Below, piece after piece: positions 16,198 through 24,646 of a stretch of 64,000 bases of DNA; position 1 is the stretch's first letter; the number at the start of each line of letters is the position of its first letter. A program made the translations under genes and the position numbers. This stretch comes from Burkholderia sp. 4M9327F10 (lineage in GTDB: Bacteria; Pseudomonadota; Gammaproteobacteria; Burkholderiales; Burkholderiaceae), in NCBI RefSeq assembly GCF_005503145.1, contig NZ_SCNV01000001.1, positions 468,953-532,952 on the forward strand, written 5' to 3'. The notes under the pieces were generated by a model. The model did not search any database. It was not told the origin of the DNA and saw only the letters and a list, made by a program, of their open reading frames with translations.

Positions 16198-17355
16198 ATG
16201 AAAAAAACCCTCATCATCGCGGGCATCATGGGCGCGTTCGCCATCAATGCTCACGCACAAAGCAGCGTTACGTTGTACGGCACGCTGGACGCCGGCCTGG
16301 TCTACTCGAACAACCAGGGTGGCCACAACAACTGGCAACAAGGTAGCGGCACGGTGTCGGATACGTACTTCGGCCTGCGCGGCAGCGAAGACCTCGGCGG
16401 CGGCCTGCATGCCATCTTCACGTTGGAAGACGGCTTCAACCTGAACAACGGCAAGTTCACCGAAAGCAACACGATGTTCAATCGTCAGGCTTTCGTCGGT
16501 CTGCAAAGCGACCAGTACGGTACGCTGACCCTCGGCCGTCAATATGACTCCGTGGTCGACTACCTTGGCCCGCTGTCGGAAGCAGGTTCGGGCTACGGCA
16601 ACAACCTGGCCGCTCACCCGTTCGACAACGACAATCTGGACAACTCGTTCTCGATCAAGAACGCAGTCAAGTACCAGAGCGCGAACTATTCGGGTATCCG
16701 CTTCGGCGGCCTGTACGGCTTCAGCAATGACGCTGGCCAGTTCGCCAACAACCGTGCATGGAGCGCCGGCGCTTCGTACACCAACGGTCCGTTGAACGTT
16801 GCTGCTGCTTACCTGCAACTGAACAATTCGCTGGGCAGCTCGAACTCGAGCGGCGCAGTCTCGGCTGGCGACGGCAACAACGCCAACCTGACGGCAGCCC
16901 TGCAGCGCACCTATGGCGTGGGCGCGAACTACTCGTATGGCCCGGCTACGGTTGGCTTCGTGTGGACCCACACGCAAGACGACAACCTGATCGCCGGCAA
17001 CCAGAACGGCGTTGGCTTCACGGTCCCGACGGGTACGAACCTGCACCTCGACAACTATGAAATCAACGGCAAGTACGCGCTGACTCCGGCTCTGAGCCTG
17101 AACGGCGCATACACGTTCACGGACGGCAAGGCGACGGGCGGCACGACGTCGGGTGATCCGAAGTGGCATACCGTTTCGCTGCAAGCCGACTACTCGCTCA
17201 GCAAGCGCACCGACGTTTACCTGGAAGGCGTGTACCAGCACGCTTCGGGCCAACTCGGCGATGGCAGCGCGAACGTGGCTATGATCAACACGCTGTCGCC
17301 GTCGTCGACCGGCAACCAGGTGGCAGCGACCGTCGGTCTGCGTCACCGCTTCTAA
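16198..17355 (+). CDS. Outer-membrane porin, Gram-negative (Burkholderia) trimeric type
   Basis: A 385-residue porin. The signal peptide is MKKTLIIAGIMGAFAINAHA, cleaved before QSSVTLYGTLDAGL, the standard burkholderial porin N-terminus. Typical loops follow (SDTYFGLRGSEDLGGGLHAI, NRQAFVGLQSDQYGTLTLGR). It ends in VAATVGLRHRF with the terminal Phe needed for outer-membrane insertion. It forms a water-filled channel for small solutes. A strong terminator follows 38 bp later. The ~600-bp upstream region suggests complex expression control. Confidence 0.95.
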   Translation: MKKTLIIAGIMGAFAINAHAQSSVTLYGTLDAGLVYSNNQGGHNNWQQGSGTVSDTYFGLRGSEDLGGGLHAIFTLEDGFNLNNGKFTESNTMFNRQAFVGLQSDQYGTLTLGRQYDSVVDYLGPLSEAGSGYGNNLAAHPFDNDNLDNSFSIKNAVKYQSANYSGIRFGGLYGFSNDAGQFANNRAWSAGASYTNGPLNVAAAYLQLNNSLGSSNSSGAVSAGDGNNANLTAALQRTYGVGANYSYGPATVGFVWTHTQDDNLIAGNQNGVGFTVPTGTNLHLDNYEINGKYALTPALSLNGAYTFTDGKATGGTTSGDPKWHTVSLQADYSLSKRTDVYLEGVYQHASGQLGDGSANVAMINTLSPSSTGNQVAATVGLRHRF

Positions 17356-17392
17356 TGAGGCTGCAGACCGGATCGACCGGTCCGGTCTGTTG

Positions 17393-17431
17393 AAAAACGC
17401 GCGCGTGACACAATCACGCGCGCGTTTTTTT
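17393..17431 (+). terminator. Rho-independent terminator of the porin gene
   Basis: A 16-bp stem (AAAAACGCGCGCGTGA and complement) with loop CACAA, followed by a seven-T tract. Confidence 0.95.
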
Positions 17432-17617
17432 ATGTGGAGATCGAATACGCAAGCATCGAATCTTCATGTGCACGCAGGTATACTCGATGAAGCCGCCTTC
17501 CGCGCGGCGGGCCTCATCAGTCGCTCGCCGCGGTCGCCCGGCGGCTTCGTCGCGGAGCACCCTGTTCCGCCCGTGCCCCTGTTCCTGCGTCCGATCGGGA
17601 ACATCGACGATCCGATC

Positions 17618-17965
17618 ATGAAAAAACTTCTTCTCGCTCCCGCTGCTGTCGCTGCTCTTACGTTAGCTGGCTGTGGCTCATCCGGCCCCACGCGCGATGC
17701 CTCGCAACCTCTGGTGTACGTCACCTCGGCGCGAACCACCTCTGACATTACCGAGTGCCTTGAAAGCCGTCTGTCACGCGTACGGGCGTCGTCGGTGGGC
17801 AGCGCGACCGAACTCGCCATTGGTTCGGATTCGAACACCGCTTACTTCGTCACGCTGACGCCGACCAGCGCCGGCTCGGAGATCAAGGTGATGCGGCCCG
17901 CCAACGCACCGGACGATCCACCGGAGCCTGAAATGCGCTTCGATATCGCGCGCTGCGCAACGTAA
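17618..17965 (+). CDS. Small outer-membrane-type lipoprotein, 115 residues
   Basis: The start at 17618 gives a lipoprotein signal peptide, MKKLLLAPAAVAALTLAGC, with lipobox LAGC and the lipidated cysteine at about 19. The ~97-residue mature part is unremarkable and has two more cysteines, one near CLESR and one near the C-terminus (ARCAT). The family is not recognised. An upstream in-frame start at 17390 would bury the signal peptide and overlap the porin terminator, so I rejected it. The following gene lies 198 bp downstream on the same strand. Confidence 0.75.
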   Translation: MKKLLLAPAAVAALTLAGCGSSGPTRDASQPLVYVTSARTTSDITECLESRLSRVRASSVGSATELAIGSDSNTAYFVTLTPTSAGSEIKVMRPANAPDDPPEPEMRFDIARCAT

Positions 17966-18163
17966 GCGCGGGGCGTCCGCTCTGAACGTTTCGTTCGAGT
18001 GTCGGGCATCGAGTGCTGCCTGACGATCGAGTATTCTGCGCCGCGCCTGTTTCGACACGCGCGGCGCTGTCTTTTTGTACTGTTTTTTTGCGCCGGCATC
18101 TGCGAACATAACCGCCCTTTGTATTCCTTCGGGCGGCGCGTGCAGCGCCGTGCGCTCCTCTTC

Positions 18164-18685
18164 ATGGCATCAAACAAGGCACATCACGCCACCGGCTTCG
18201 CGGCCGGCGTTATCGCTGCTGCTATCGTCGCGCGCAGCAATGCGGGCGGTCCCTTTCATCTGTGGGTGCTGTTGAGTTTCATCGCCGCCGTGGCAGGCGG
18301 TACGGCTCCAGACTGGATGGAAGTGGCGTGGTGGTCACGCAAGCGGCGCTTATGGATCACACATCGCACGGTCACGCATTGGGGGATTGGATGGATCGTG
18401 CTTCTGGTGTTTTCGTACCGGTGGCTTGGGCATCAACATCATCCGTTCGCCGCGCTCGCATTTGGCTTCGCTTGCGGCGGGCTGATGCATCTGCTCGCGG
18501 ACTGGCCTAATCCACTTGGCGTACCGTGGATTGCCGGGCGGCACTCGCTTAACTGGTGGAATAGCGGGCACTGCGATTTGCTCGTGGTCGGAGCTTCGTG
18601 GATCGCGGCGTGGTTTGTTGCTGGCCATGTGTGGTTGCATGGCGTGCGTGGGTTTGCGTTGTTGCGGCATTTGAGGGTGGGGTAG
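18164..18685 (+). CDS. YdjM/DUF457-type inner-membrane metal-dependent hydrolase-like protein
   Basis: A 173-residue membrane protein resembling YdjM/LexA-regulated proteins annotated as metal-dependent hydrolases. Conserved features are HHATGFAAGV near the N-terminus, GGTAPDWMEV, HRTVTHWGIGW at about 64-74 and LADWPNPLGV, with several His/Asp that could bind metal. About four hydrophobic segments are visible. The ATG at 18164 is preferred to a GTG at 17999 because the family pattern begins here. Biological role is poorly known for the whole family. Confidence 0.75.
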   Translation: MASNKAHHATGFAAGVIAAAIVARSNAGGPFHLWVLLSFIAAVAGGTAPDWMEVAWWSRKRRLWITHRTVTHWGIGWIVLLVFSYRWLGHQHHPFAALAFGFACGGLMHLLADWPNPLGVPWIAGRHSLNWWNSGHCDLLVVGASWIAAWFVAGHVWLHGVRGFALLRHLRVG

Positions 18686-18824
18686 GCGGGTTATCAACGG
18701 AGCGTGATCCGCACTACTGCCATGCTTGACGCCGAGCCATGCCTCCATCCATAACGCCATTTCCCACTGCGCTCATTGAGCAGACCCGAGAGCCCGCAGG
18801 CAAGTTTGTCTGCGTCCGCGAGAA

Positions 18825-19040
18825 TCACACCTCGTGATTTTTGCGGCCAAGATGGCGTTTCCTTAAATGTCGTCGCAACTGGAACAGCGCGATCCCCACC
18901 GCGGCAGCGACGACAAGGGAACAAGCGATCCATCGGGCGAGAAGGCGAGATATCTCGATGTCTTCGGGATCAAGCAGGTCAGCTAGAACCAAGACGGCAT
19001 CATGACCGGCGTGCAGAACGTACGAGAAGCCGCCAGTGAT
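18825..19040 (-). pseudogene. Small membrane-protein reading frame without a start codon
   Basis: A 71-codon frame encodes a coherent protein: GGFSYVLHAGHDAVLVLADL, acidic LLDPEDIEISR, then a membrane helix (WIACSLVVAAAVGIALFQL) and a basic tail. It lies in the same frame directly behind the stop of the gene at 19047-19271. No ATG, GTG or TTG stands near its 5' end; the first codons read CAC GCG ATC. An ATC where an ATG would be expected (19038-19040) suggests a lost start, read-through, or a rare start codon. Confidence 0.4.
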
Positions 19041-19046
19041 CGCGTG

Positions 19047-19271
19047 TTACTGCAAGGCCCGCTTGAGGGATCTGAGCTGCGAGGTCAGTTGTAGCGCGCT
19101 TCCTTCCATGCAAGCTTGCTGTGCGCTCATCTGTGCCTTCTGCACGTTGATCTGCGCGTACTGTGCTAGTACCAGTTCGCCCAGTTCGTCGATTGCGTCG
19201 AGCAGCGGATCGGAGAGGTGCACGGCGAGGCTGCCTTCGTGTCGGGCAAGCGGCATCGATTTCGCGTTCAT
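19047..19271 (-). CDS. Small hypothetical protein, 74 residues, helical
   Basis: From the ATG at 19271 the protein is mostly helical (LSDPLLDAIDELGELVLAQY, then AQINVQKAQMSAQQACM) and probably forms a coiled coil. The family is not recognised. A longer frame to 19391 exists but its extra 40 residues look random. Its TAA is followed in the same frame by a membrane-protein frame, which suggests the two are related. Confidence 0.45.
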   Translation of the reverse strand: MNAKSMPLARHEGSLAVHLSDPLLDAIDELGELVLAQYAQINVQKAQMSAQQACMEGSALQLTSQLRSLKRALQ

Positions 19272-19643
19272 GTCTGACTCACGGGAGAAGTGGGTCGGCA
19301 ATGATCGCATGCCGCACTCCGGCTCCATCCTGGAATAAGACGTCATGTCCTCGATCCGCATCGACGACGCTGCACACCGAACACCGTGCAAGGCGCCACG
19401 CAGGGGTACAAAAGCGCGAATACCTTCTAATTGTTCAGTATAACGAATGGTTTAGATACTGGCGCTCAGCTCTAACCGAGGCAGCGTCACTAACGATTGC
19501 GCCAACATTCCCCCCCGATATTCCCCACAAAGCAACTGTGCAGTCCCGATGATGCAGGCAACCGGAGGCGACGCTCCAACAGATAAACGGGTGAATTTAA
19601 AGAGAACAGATGCTTGTGGGCCTTGCGCGAACACGGGATGAAC

Positions 19644-19680
19644 TTATCCCCACTTTTTGTTCGCAAGCTTGTGGATATCC
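19644..19680. repeat. Paired DnaA-box-like repeat, copy 1
   Basis: TTATCCCCA (19644-19652) faces TGTGGATAT (19670-19678), flanking TTGTTCGCAAGCT. Each half is one or two mismatches from the DnaA box TTATCCACA, in inverted orientation. The same arrangement recurs 140 bp downstream. Confidence 0.6.
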
Positions 19681-19783
19681 TGCGGACTACTAGCCCAAGT
19701 ATTTGATCGCGCTGGAATTGTCGGGCTTGCCTCAGACGCCTCGTGCCCGCTCGCGGACCTCATAGGCTCCCGGCTCACGACGG

Positions 19784-19820
19784 TTATCAACAGAAATTGT
19801 TCGCAAGCCTGTGGATAACA
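19784..19820. repeat. Paired DnaA-box-like repeat, copy 2
   Basis: TTATCAACA (19784-19792) faces TGTGGATAA (19810-19818), the exact complement of the consensus DnaA box TTATCCACA. The segment between them, TTGTTCGCAAGC, is identical to copy 1. Confidence 0.65.
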
Positions 19821-19952
19821 TTAGGGCAAGCGCGCCAAGCCATTGATGCAATGGGATTCTGGCACGCTGCTTCGAAGACGCGGCTTCTGGTGCGCCGCCC
19901 AGCCTGCCCGCGGAGCGGTCTGGTCCAGGCGGAACTCCGCCAACACAAGTGA

Positions 19953-20651
19953 CTAGCGCGGCCCCATCCGGCGATACTCAGCAGCCATCTTCTCCGCCAC
20001 CGAACGACGCTGCGGCAGCATCTGCGCGTTGCGCGCCATCACCCGTTCGAGCACCTCAGCCGGAGCCGTCTCGGGCCGCCCCGCATGGAAGGGCGGCTGC
20101 GGCGCGTACTCCAGCGCGAGCTGCACGGACTGCGCCGTGAGATCGTCGGTCAACTCGGCGACGAGCGTCAGCGCGAAATCGATCCCCGCCGTCACCCCGC
20201 CGCCCGTGATCACGTTGCCGTCCCGAACGACCCGCCCATCATCGGCAATCGCACCAAACAACGGCAGCATCTCGCGCCACGCCCAGTGGCACGCCGCCCG
20301 CTTGCCTTCGAGCAAGCCCGCCGCACCCAGGACCAGCGAGCCGGTACACACCGACGTGATGTAACGCGCCTCGAGCGCCAGACGCCGCACGTGACGCATG
20401 AAGAGGTCGTCGAGTATCGCGTCGGTGACGCCGCCTCCGCCTGGCACGCAAACTACGTCGCAGCGCTCAATCGTTTCGAGAGGCGCCAGCTCCGCAAACG
20501 TCAATCCATCCGCGCTCACCGGTCTGCCGCCGACCGATGCGACGGTAACGCTCACGCCCGGCGTGCGCGCCAGCACCTGCTGCGGGCCGGTGAAGTCCAG
20601 ATGCGTTACGCCGGGGTAAATGGGAAATACGACCGTAAATGGCTGAGTCAT
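19953..20651 (-). CDS. DJ-1/PfpI family protein, isonitrile hydratase-like
   Basis: A 232-residue class-I glutamine-amidotransferase-like protein. The nucleophile elbow is TSVCTGSLVLGAAGLL with Cys102, almost the position of the catalytic Cys of Pseudomonas isonitrile hydratase. Asp19 in THLDFTGP also fits that enzyme. Such hydratases turn isonitriles into N-formamides, but the family contains many uncharacterised members. It is divergent from a GlxA-type regulator whose ligand domain is homologous (72 bp between starts), a common regulator-enzyme pairing. Cytoplasmic. Confidence 0.8.
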   Translation of the reverse strand: MTQPFTVVFPIYPGVTHLDFTGPQQVLARTPGVSVTVASVGGRPVSADGLTFAELAPLETIERCDVVCVPGGGGVTDAILDDLFMRHVRRLALEARYITSVCTGSLVLGAAGLLEGKRAACHWAWREMLPLFGAIADDGRVVRDGNVITGGGVTAGIDFALTLVAELTDDLTAQSVQLALEYAPQPPFHAGRPETAPAEVLERVMARNAQMLPQRRSVAEKMAAEYRRMGPR

Positions 20652-20723
20652 CGAGCAGTTCTCCGTGGGATTGACGAACCCAGTCTAGCGTCGCAGACTC
20701 GCGTCTGAAATGACATTAATCCC

Positions 20724-21713
20724 ATGAATACAGACATGACACGCGTCATCGCCATTCCACTGTTTCCGGAGTTCCAGTTGCTCGACATGAGCGGCCCGCT
20801 CACTGCGTTCGATTACGCCCGCCAGATCGTTCCCGACGCGTACCGCATCGAGCTTGTGTCGGCGCAGGGCGGTGCGGTGGCGAGTTCAAGCGGCGTAAGC
20901 GTCGCCACCGAGCGGCCAGGCAGGGACGCGCCCGACACCGTGCTGATTCCCGGCGGCCAGGGCGTGCATGCCTATGCGGCATCGGAGGAGGGCCTGGCGC
21001 TGGTGCGCAGCCTGGCGGCGCAGGCACGGCGCACCACGAGCGTATGCACCGGCGCCTTCATGCTGGCGGCCGCGGGTTTGCTGGAGCGGCGCCGCGTCAC
21101 GACGCACTGGCGGCACGCCGCGCGTCTGCAGGCGGCTTATCCGGCTTTACTAGTCGACCCGGACAAGATTTTTATCGCGGACGGCCCAGTGTGGAGTTCA
21201 GCCGGCGTGAGCGCCGGCATCGATCTCGCGCTCGCCTTGATCGACCAGGACCTCGGACTCGAAGTCTCGCGCACAGTGGCACGCGACATGGTGGTCTATC
21301 ATCGCCGCCCCGGCGGACAGACGCAGTTTTCTGCGCTACTCGATCTCGAGCCGGCTTCCGACCGCATTCGCAACGTCTTGCGCTTTGCCCGCGAGCATCT
21401 GCAGGAGCCGTTGCCGGTCGAGCGGCTCGCGGAGGTCGCACGACTAAGTCCGCGGCAATTTGCACGCGCGTTTCTGGCGGAAACTGGACAGACCCCGGCG
21501 AAAGCCGTCGAGCGATTGCGCGCGGAAGTGGCGCGCCCCGCAGTCGAAGACAGTAAAGCGCAACTGGAGTGTATTGCCCGTGAGGTCGGGTTTGGCGATC
21601 CGGAGCGGATGCGGCAGGCTTTTATCCGCGCCTTCGGCCAACCGCCGCAAGCGCTGCGGCGAGCGGCTCAGGCACAGGTCCCGCCGTATCTGTTTGCTCA
21701 GGAATCCGACTGA
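20724..21713 (+). CDS. GlxA-family transcriptional regulator (DJ-1 domain + AraC HTH)
   Basis: A 329-residue regulator. The N-terminal DJ-1/PfpI-like domain (about 8-190) keeps a cysteine in TTSVCTGAFMLAAAGLLERR. The C-terminal AraC/XylS DNA-binding domain is at about 225-320 (VERLAEVARLSPRQFARAFL, then VGFGDPERMRQAFIRAFG). Divergent from the isonitrile-hydratase-like gene, which it probably controls. An ATG at 20736 is an alternative start. Confidence 0.85.
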   Translation: MNTDMTRVIAIPLFPEFQLLDMSGPLTAFDYARQIVPDAYRIELVSAQGGAVASSSGVSVATERPGRDAPDTVLIPGGQGVHAYAASEEGLALVRSLAAQARRTTSVCTGAFMLAAAGLLERRRVTTHWRHAARLQAAYPALLVDPDKIFIADGPVWSSAGVSAGIDLALALIDQDLGLEVSRTVARDMVVYHRRPGGQTQFSALLDLEPASDRIRNVLRFAREHLQEPLPVERLAEVARLSPRQFARAFLAETGQTPAKAVERLRAEVARPAVEDSKAQLECIAREVGFGDPERMRQAFIRAFGQPPQALRRAAQAQVPPYLFAQESD

Positions 21714-21724
21714 ATTTCTGGCGG

Positions 21725-22171
21725 CTACTTGCCGCTCACAACCAGCCTCAGCTTGGTCGGCCCGGCTGTCGTTGCGGTGATCTGCGTGCGCTGGTCGCGT
21801 GGGCCAAGGTAGAAATGCTGGCGTGCGGGTGAATTCTGGTCGTGCGTTGCATTGGGCAAGCATGAGGCGATATCCGCCGCGACAGACTGCAACGCATCCG
21901 CGCTCGAGCCAGAATCGTGATGCGGCGTCCACAGGCATTGGTAACTGTCGTGGCTCGCAGTACATTGCGCGTCGTCGCCGTATGGTTGCGCAACACCGTT
22001 CACCTCTGCCTGGCTCAGGCCAGTAAAGCCATCCGGCGCCGCAGCGACGATCCGTTTGAGAGCTGCGCAGGGCGACGGGGCGTCATCGGCCGTTGCGATG
22101 GCCGGCAACAAAGCGGCCGCTATGGCTGCGACCAGCGCAATGCGCAGCATGGGACGAGTGACACATTTCAT
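21725..22171 (-). CDS. Hypothetical exported protein, 148 residues
   Basis: The start at 22171 gives a signal peptide (MKCVTRPMLRIALVAAIAAA, cleavage after IATA). The ~118-residue mature part has four cysteines (SPCAALK, AQCTAS, YQCLWT, ASCLPN), suggesting two disulphides in the periplasm. A longer in-frame start at 22273 would mask the signal. The family is not recognised. It converges on the GlxA gene with an 11-bp gap. Confidence 0.7.
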   Translation of the reverse strand: MKCVTRPMLRIALVAAIAAALLPAIATADDAPSPCAALKRIVAAAPDGFTGLSQAEVNGVAQPYGDDAQCTASHDSYQCLWTPHHDSGSSADALQSVAADIASCLPNATHDQNSPARQHFYLGPRDQRTQITATTAGPTKLRLVVSGK

Positions 22172-22285
22172 TGGCGTGGTTCCGCAGGAAGAATCTCTTA
22201 GGGGCCGTGGATTCAACGCAGCCCCTCCCTTCCTCAAGCTCAGCACGATTCGTGCCGCGCGGCACCCCTCCACGCAACCCCTTCG

Positions 22286-23137
22286 TCACTCCTCGATATC
22301 TTCACCATCCTCCACAGGCGCCGCGCTGCGCGTGCGGAGCCTTTTGCGAATTTCCGAGTCGAGAATCAATCGTCCGCGCAACTTGCCCTTCATCCGCTTC
22401 ACGTAACGCGGTGCCTCGGTCATATGAATCACCATCAATTCGCGCACCTTCTCCACATCGCGAGCGCGCGCCGCCTTCGTGATGGCCTTGTGGATCTTGA
22501 CGTTCGCTTCGCCGAAGCGCTCATGCTCGGACAGTGGCGTATCGTTGCGAAACTCGATCAACTGCCGGATCATCTCGTTGATCAACTCGCAACTAAAACG
22601 CAGGAACGGATTCGGATTCGCAGCCGCGAGGATGTCGTGGAAATTCACGTCCTCCTGACGCTGCTTGAGAATGTCGCCGCTGCCATGCGCCGAAGCCGGC
22701 CTGTCGCAGCAAGCGATGCTGGCTTCCAGCGCATCGAAATCCTGCTCGGTCAGGTGCGGCACCGCGCCCGCTGCAAGCTCCGGTTCGAGCAACTGGCGCA
22801 CCGTATAGATGTCGTCGATGGTGACGTCCTTGAAGAACAGATAGTTCTGCATCAACTGCAACGTGCGGGCGAGCGGCACCTCGACCACCATGCCGCCGCC
22901 ATTCGGCCCCGTCGTCACCTTGATGAGGCCCTGCACCTCCAGCGACTTCAGCGCCTCGCGAATCGTGCTCTTGCTCACTGAAAACAACGCCTGCAATTCC
23001 ACCTCGCGCGGCAGACGGTCGCCCGGCTTCAGGTCTTTCTCGGTGATGAGCCGCTTGATCTCTTCAGCGACCAGATCGGGGCGCTTCTGCTGCTTGATCT
23101 CGATCGCGACGCCGCCCTTGGCTCGATCCATGACCAT
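22286..23137 (-). CDS. GntR/FadR-family transcriptional regulator
   Basis: A 283-residue regulator. The winged HTH is at about 20-85 (LKPGDRLPREVELQALFSVS, STIREALKSLEVQGLIKV) and an all-helical FCD ligand domain at about 110-235 with metal-type residues (FHDIL, HKAI). Either ATG 23137 or ATG 23131 may be used; AAGGA fits the second better. It is divergent from the ABC-transporter/M81 operon. The perfect palindrome at 23267-23286 between them is its most likely operator. Confidence 0.88.
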   Translation of the reverse strand: MVMDRAKGGVAIEIKQQKRPDLVAEEIKRLITEKDLKPGDRLPREVELQALFSVSKSTIREALKSLEVQGLIKVTTGPNGGGMVVEVPLARTLQLMQNYLFFKDVTIDDIYTVRQLLEPELAAGAVPHLTEQDFDALEASIACCDRPASAHGSGDILKQRQEDVNFHDILAAANPNPFLRFSCELINEMIRQLIEFRNDTPLSEHERFGEANVKIHKAITKAARARDVEKVRELMVIHMTEAPRYVKRMKGKLRGRLILDSEIRKRLRTRSAAPVEDGEDIEE

Positions 23138-23227
23138 CTTCCTTGCTCCTCATAAGAAAGCTTCGGGCAAACCCGCGGTGGCCGCCGGCCGGTAGCCGGC
23201 TTGTCGCGGGACGGGAATTTTGCCTTA

Positions 23228-23256
23228 TTGACACCCGAATTTATTGTACCTAGCAT
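23228..23256 (+). promoter_or_regulatory. Sigma-70 promoter of the ABC/MlrC operon
   Basis: A consensus -35 (TTGACA, 23228-23233), 17-bp spacer and -10 TAGCAT (23251-23256). Transcription should begin near 23263, just before the operator. Confidence 0.7.
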
Positions 23257-23266
23257 CGGGATCATT

Positions 23267-23286
23267 CTATTTATCATGATAAATAG
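23267..23286. promoter_or_regulatory. Perfect 20-bp palindromic operator
   Basis: CTATTTATCATGATAAATAG is exactly self-complementary and lies at the predicted transcription start, where a bound GntR regulator would repress. Confidence 0.72.
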
Positions 23287-23380
23287 ATCCCAGTCGGCGC
23301 GGTCAAAAAAGACCGCGTAGCGGCCAGCCAGGTTTCGAAATCGGTTGCATACGTGTCTCTTCCCAGCAAGGAGCGTCATT

Positions 23381-24589
23381 TTGAATCGCCGAAATATGTT
23401 GAAGCTGGCCGCACTGTCGGCCGTCCCGGGAACACTCGGCTCGCTGGTCGCGCGCACTGCGTTTGCCCAGGGTGCGCCGCTCCAGTTCGCTTGCCCCGTG
23501 CCGATGTCAGGCGCTTTTGCTGCCAACGGCAAATACGCCGATCTTGGCATGAAGCTCGTCATCGAGCAGTACGGCAAGGTACTCGGCGAACCGCTTTCCT
23601 ATACCGTGCTCGATACGGAAGGCAAGCCGGCCACCGCGGTGCGCCGCGTCCAGGAAGTCGCTCAACAAAAGAACGTGCGCTATTTCGCGGGCGGTATTCT
23701 GTCCTCCGAAGCGTTGGCCATGGGCAACGAGGTCGAGAAGGATGGCGGTGTCTTCATCACAACCGCGGGAGCCGATGAAATCACCGGCAAGGACTGCAAC
23801 AGCGCAACGTTCCGCTGGTCGGTGCCGACCTTCGGCGCGATCGACCAGACCGTACGCCCGCTGATCCAGATGCTGCCCAAGGCCAGGCGCTGGTACACCA
23901 TCACGCCGCAATACGTATTCGGCGACGGTTTGCTGTCGGCCGCAAAGGCGGTGTTCCAGGAGAAGGGTATCGAGCACGTGGGCAACAGCTATCACTCGCT
24001 CAACGAGAAGGAGTTCAGCGGCTATCTGACGAACGCCGTGGCCGCCAAACCCGACGTGCTGCTGATCCTCAATTTCGGCTCGCAGTCCTCGGATACGCTG
24101 CGCCAGGCCGTCAGTTTCGGCATGAAGAACAACTGCACGATCCTGATCGCGTGGGCCTCCGGTCTCGAGCAGTTCCAGTCGCTAGGCGCCGATCTTTGTG
24201 AAGGGGTGTACTTCGGCGCGCAGTACTGGCATGGCATCGACTCGCCGCTCAATCACGATCTGGTTGCGCGCTCGAATGCGGCGTTCAAGGAGAACCCCAA
24301 CTACAGCCTGGCGGGGTCCTATATCTGCACAAAGATCCTGCTGGACGGCATCGTTAAAGCGGGTTCTGCCGACCCAAAGAAGGTGGTCGCCGCGCTCGAA
24401 GGCATGAAATACGCCGGCCTGACGGGACCGGAAGAAGTGCGCAAAGGGGACCATCAGGTCATCAAGAATTACTATTTGCTCAAGGGCAAGGCGAAGAACA
24501 AGATGAAGAACGCCGACGACTTCGCCGACATCGTCAGTTCCGGCCAGTCGTTCCTGCCGCTCGACAAAACCGGCTGCAAGCTGGCCTGA
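23381..24589 (+). CDS. ABC transporter substrate-binding protein, branched-chain amino acid/urea type
   Basis: A 402-residue periplasmic receptor of the Leu/Ile/Val-binding (Peripla_BP_6) fold, similar to amide/urea receptors. The TTG start at 23381 has AAGGAG 9 nt upstream and gives a signal with a twin-arginine motif (NRRNMLKLAAL, cleavage after TAFA), so Tat export is likely. Mature sequence: APLQFACPVPMSGAFAANG, YFAGGILSSEALAMG. First gene of a six-gene operon under the promoter at 23228. The natural ligand is unknown; the downstream M81 hydrolase suggests a small peptide or beta-amino-acid compound. Confidence 0.88.
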   Translation: MNRRNMLKLAALSAVPGTLGSLVARTAFAQGAPLQFACPVPMSGAFAANGKYADLGMKLVIEQYGKVLGEPLSYTVLDTEGKPATAVRRVQEVAQQKNVRYFAGGILSSEALAMGNEVEKDGGVFITTAGADEITGKDCNSATFRWSVPTFGAIDQTVRPLIQMLPKARRWYTITPQYVFGDGLLSAAKAVFQEKGIEHVGNSYHSLNEKEFSGYLTNAVAAKPDVLLILNFGSQSSDTLRQAVSFGMKNNCTILIAWASGLEQFQSLGADLCEGVYFGAQYWHGIDSPLNHDLVARSNAAFKENPNYSLAGSYICTKILLDGIVKAGSADPKKVVAALEGMKYAGLTGPEEVRKGDHQVIKNYYLLKGKAKNKMKNADDFADIVSSGQSFLPLDKTGCKLA

Positions 24590-24646
24590 GATGCCTTGCG
24601 TCAGGCCGGCGCACTGTCCGCAGCGCAACCTTCAGCGACGAACGCC

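Larger units (their letters stand above)
19272..19952. other. Long intergenic region with DnaA-box-like repeats
   Basis: About 680 bp. No credible gene. It carries two copies of a 37-bp unit, at 19644-19680 and 19784-19820, described separately. The rest shows no repeat or promoter I would defend. Confidence 0.6.

Noticed and set aside
16171..17346. Open frame of 391 codons opposite the porin
   Set aside because: Mirror of the porin frame with repetitive Val/Arg/Ala content; the porin has signal peptide, beta-strand pattern and terminal Phe.
18694..18933. 79-codon frame on the minus strand
   Set aside because: Out of frame with the coherent membrane-protein frame at 18825-19040 and Arg/Cys-rich without a fold pattern.
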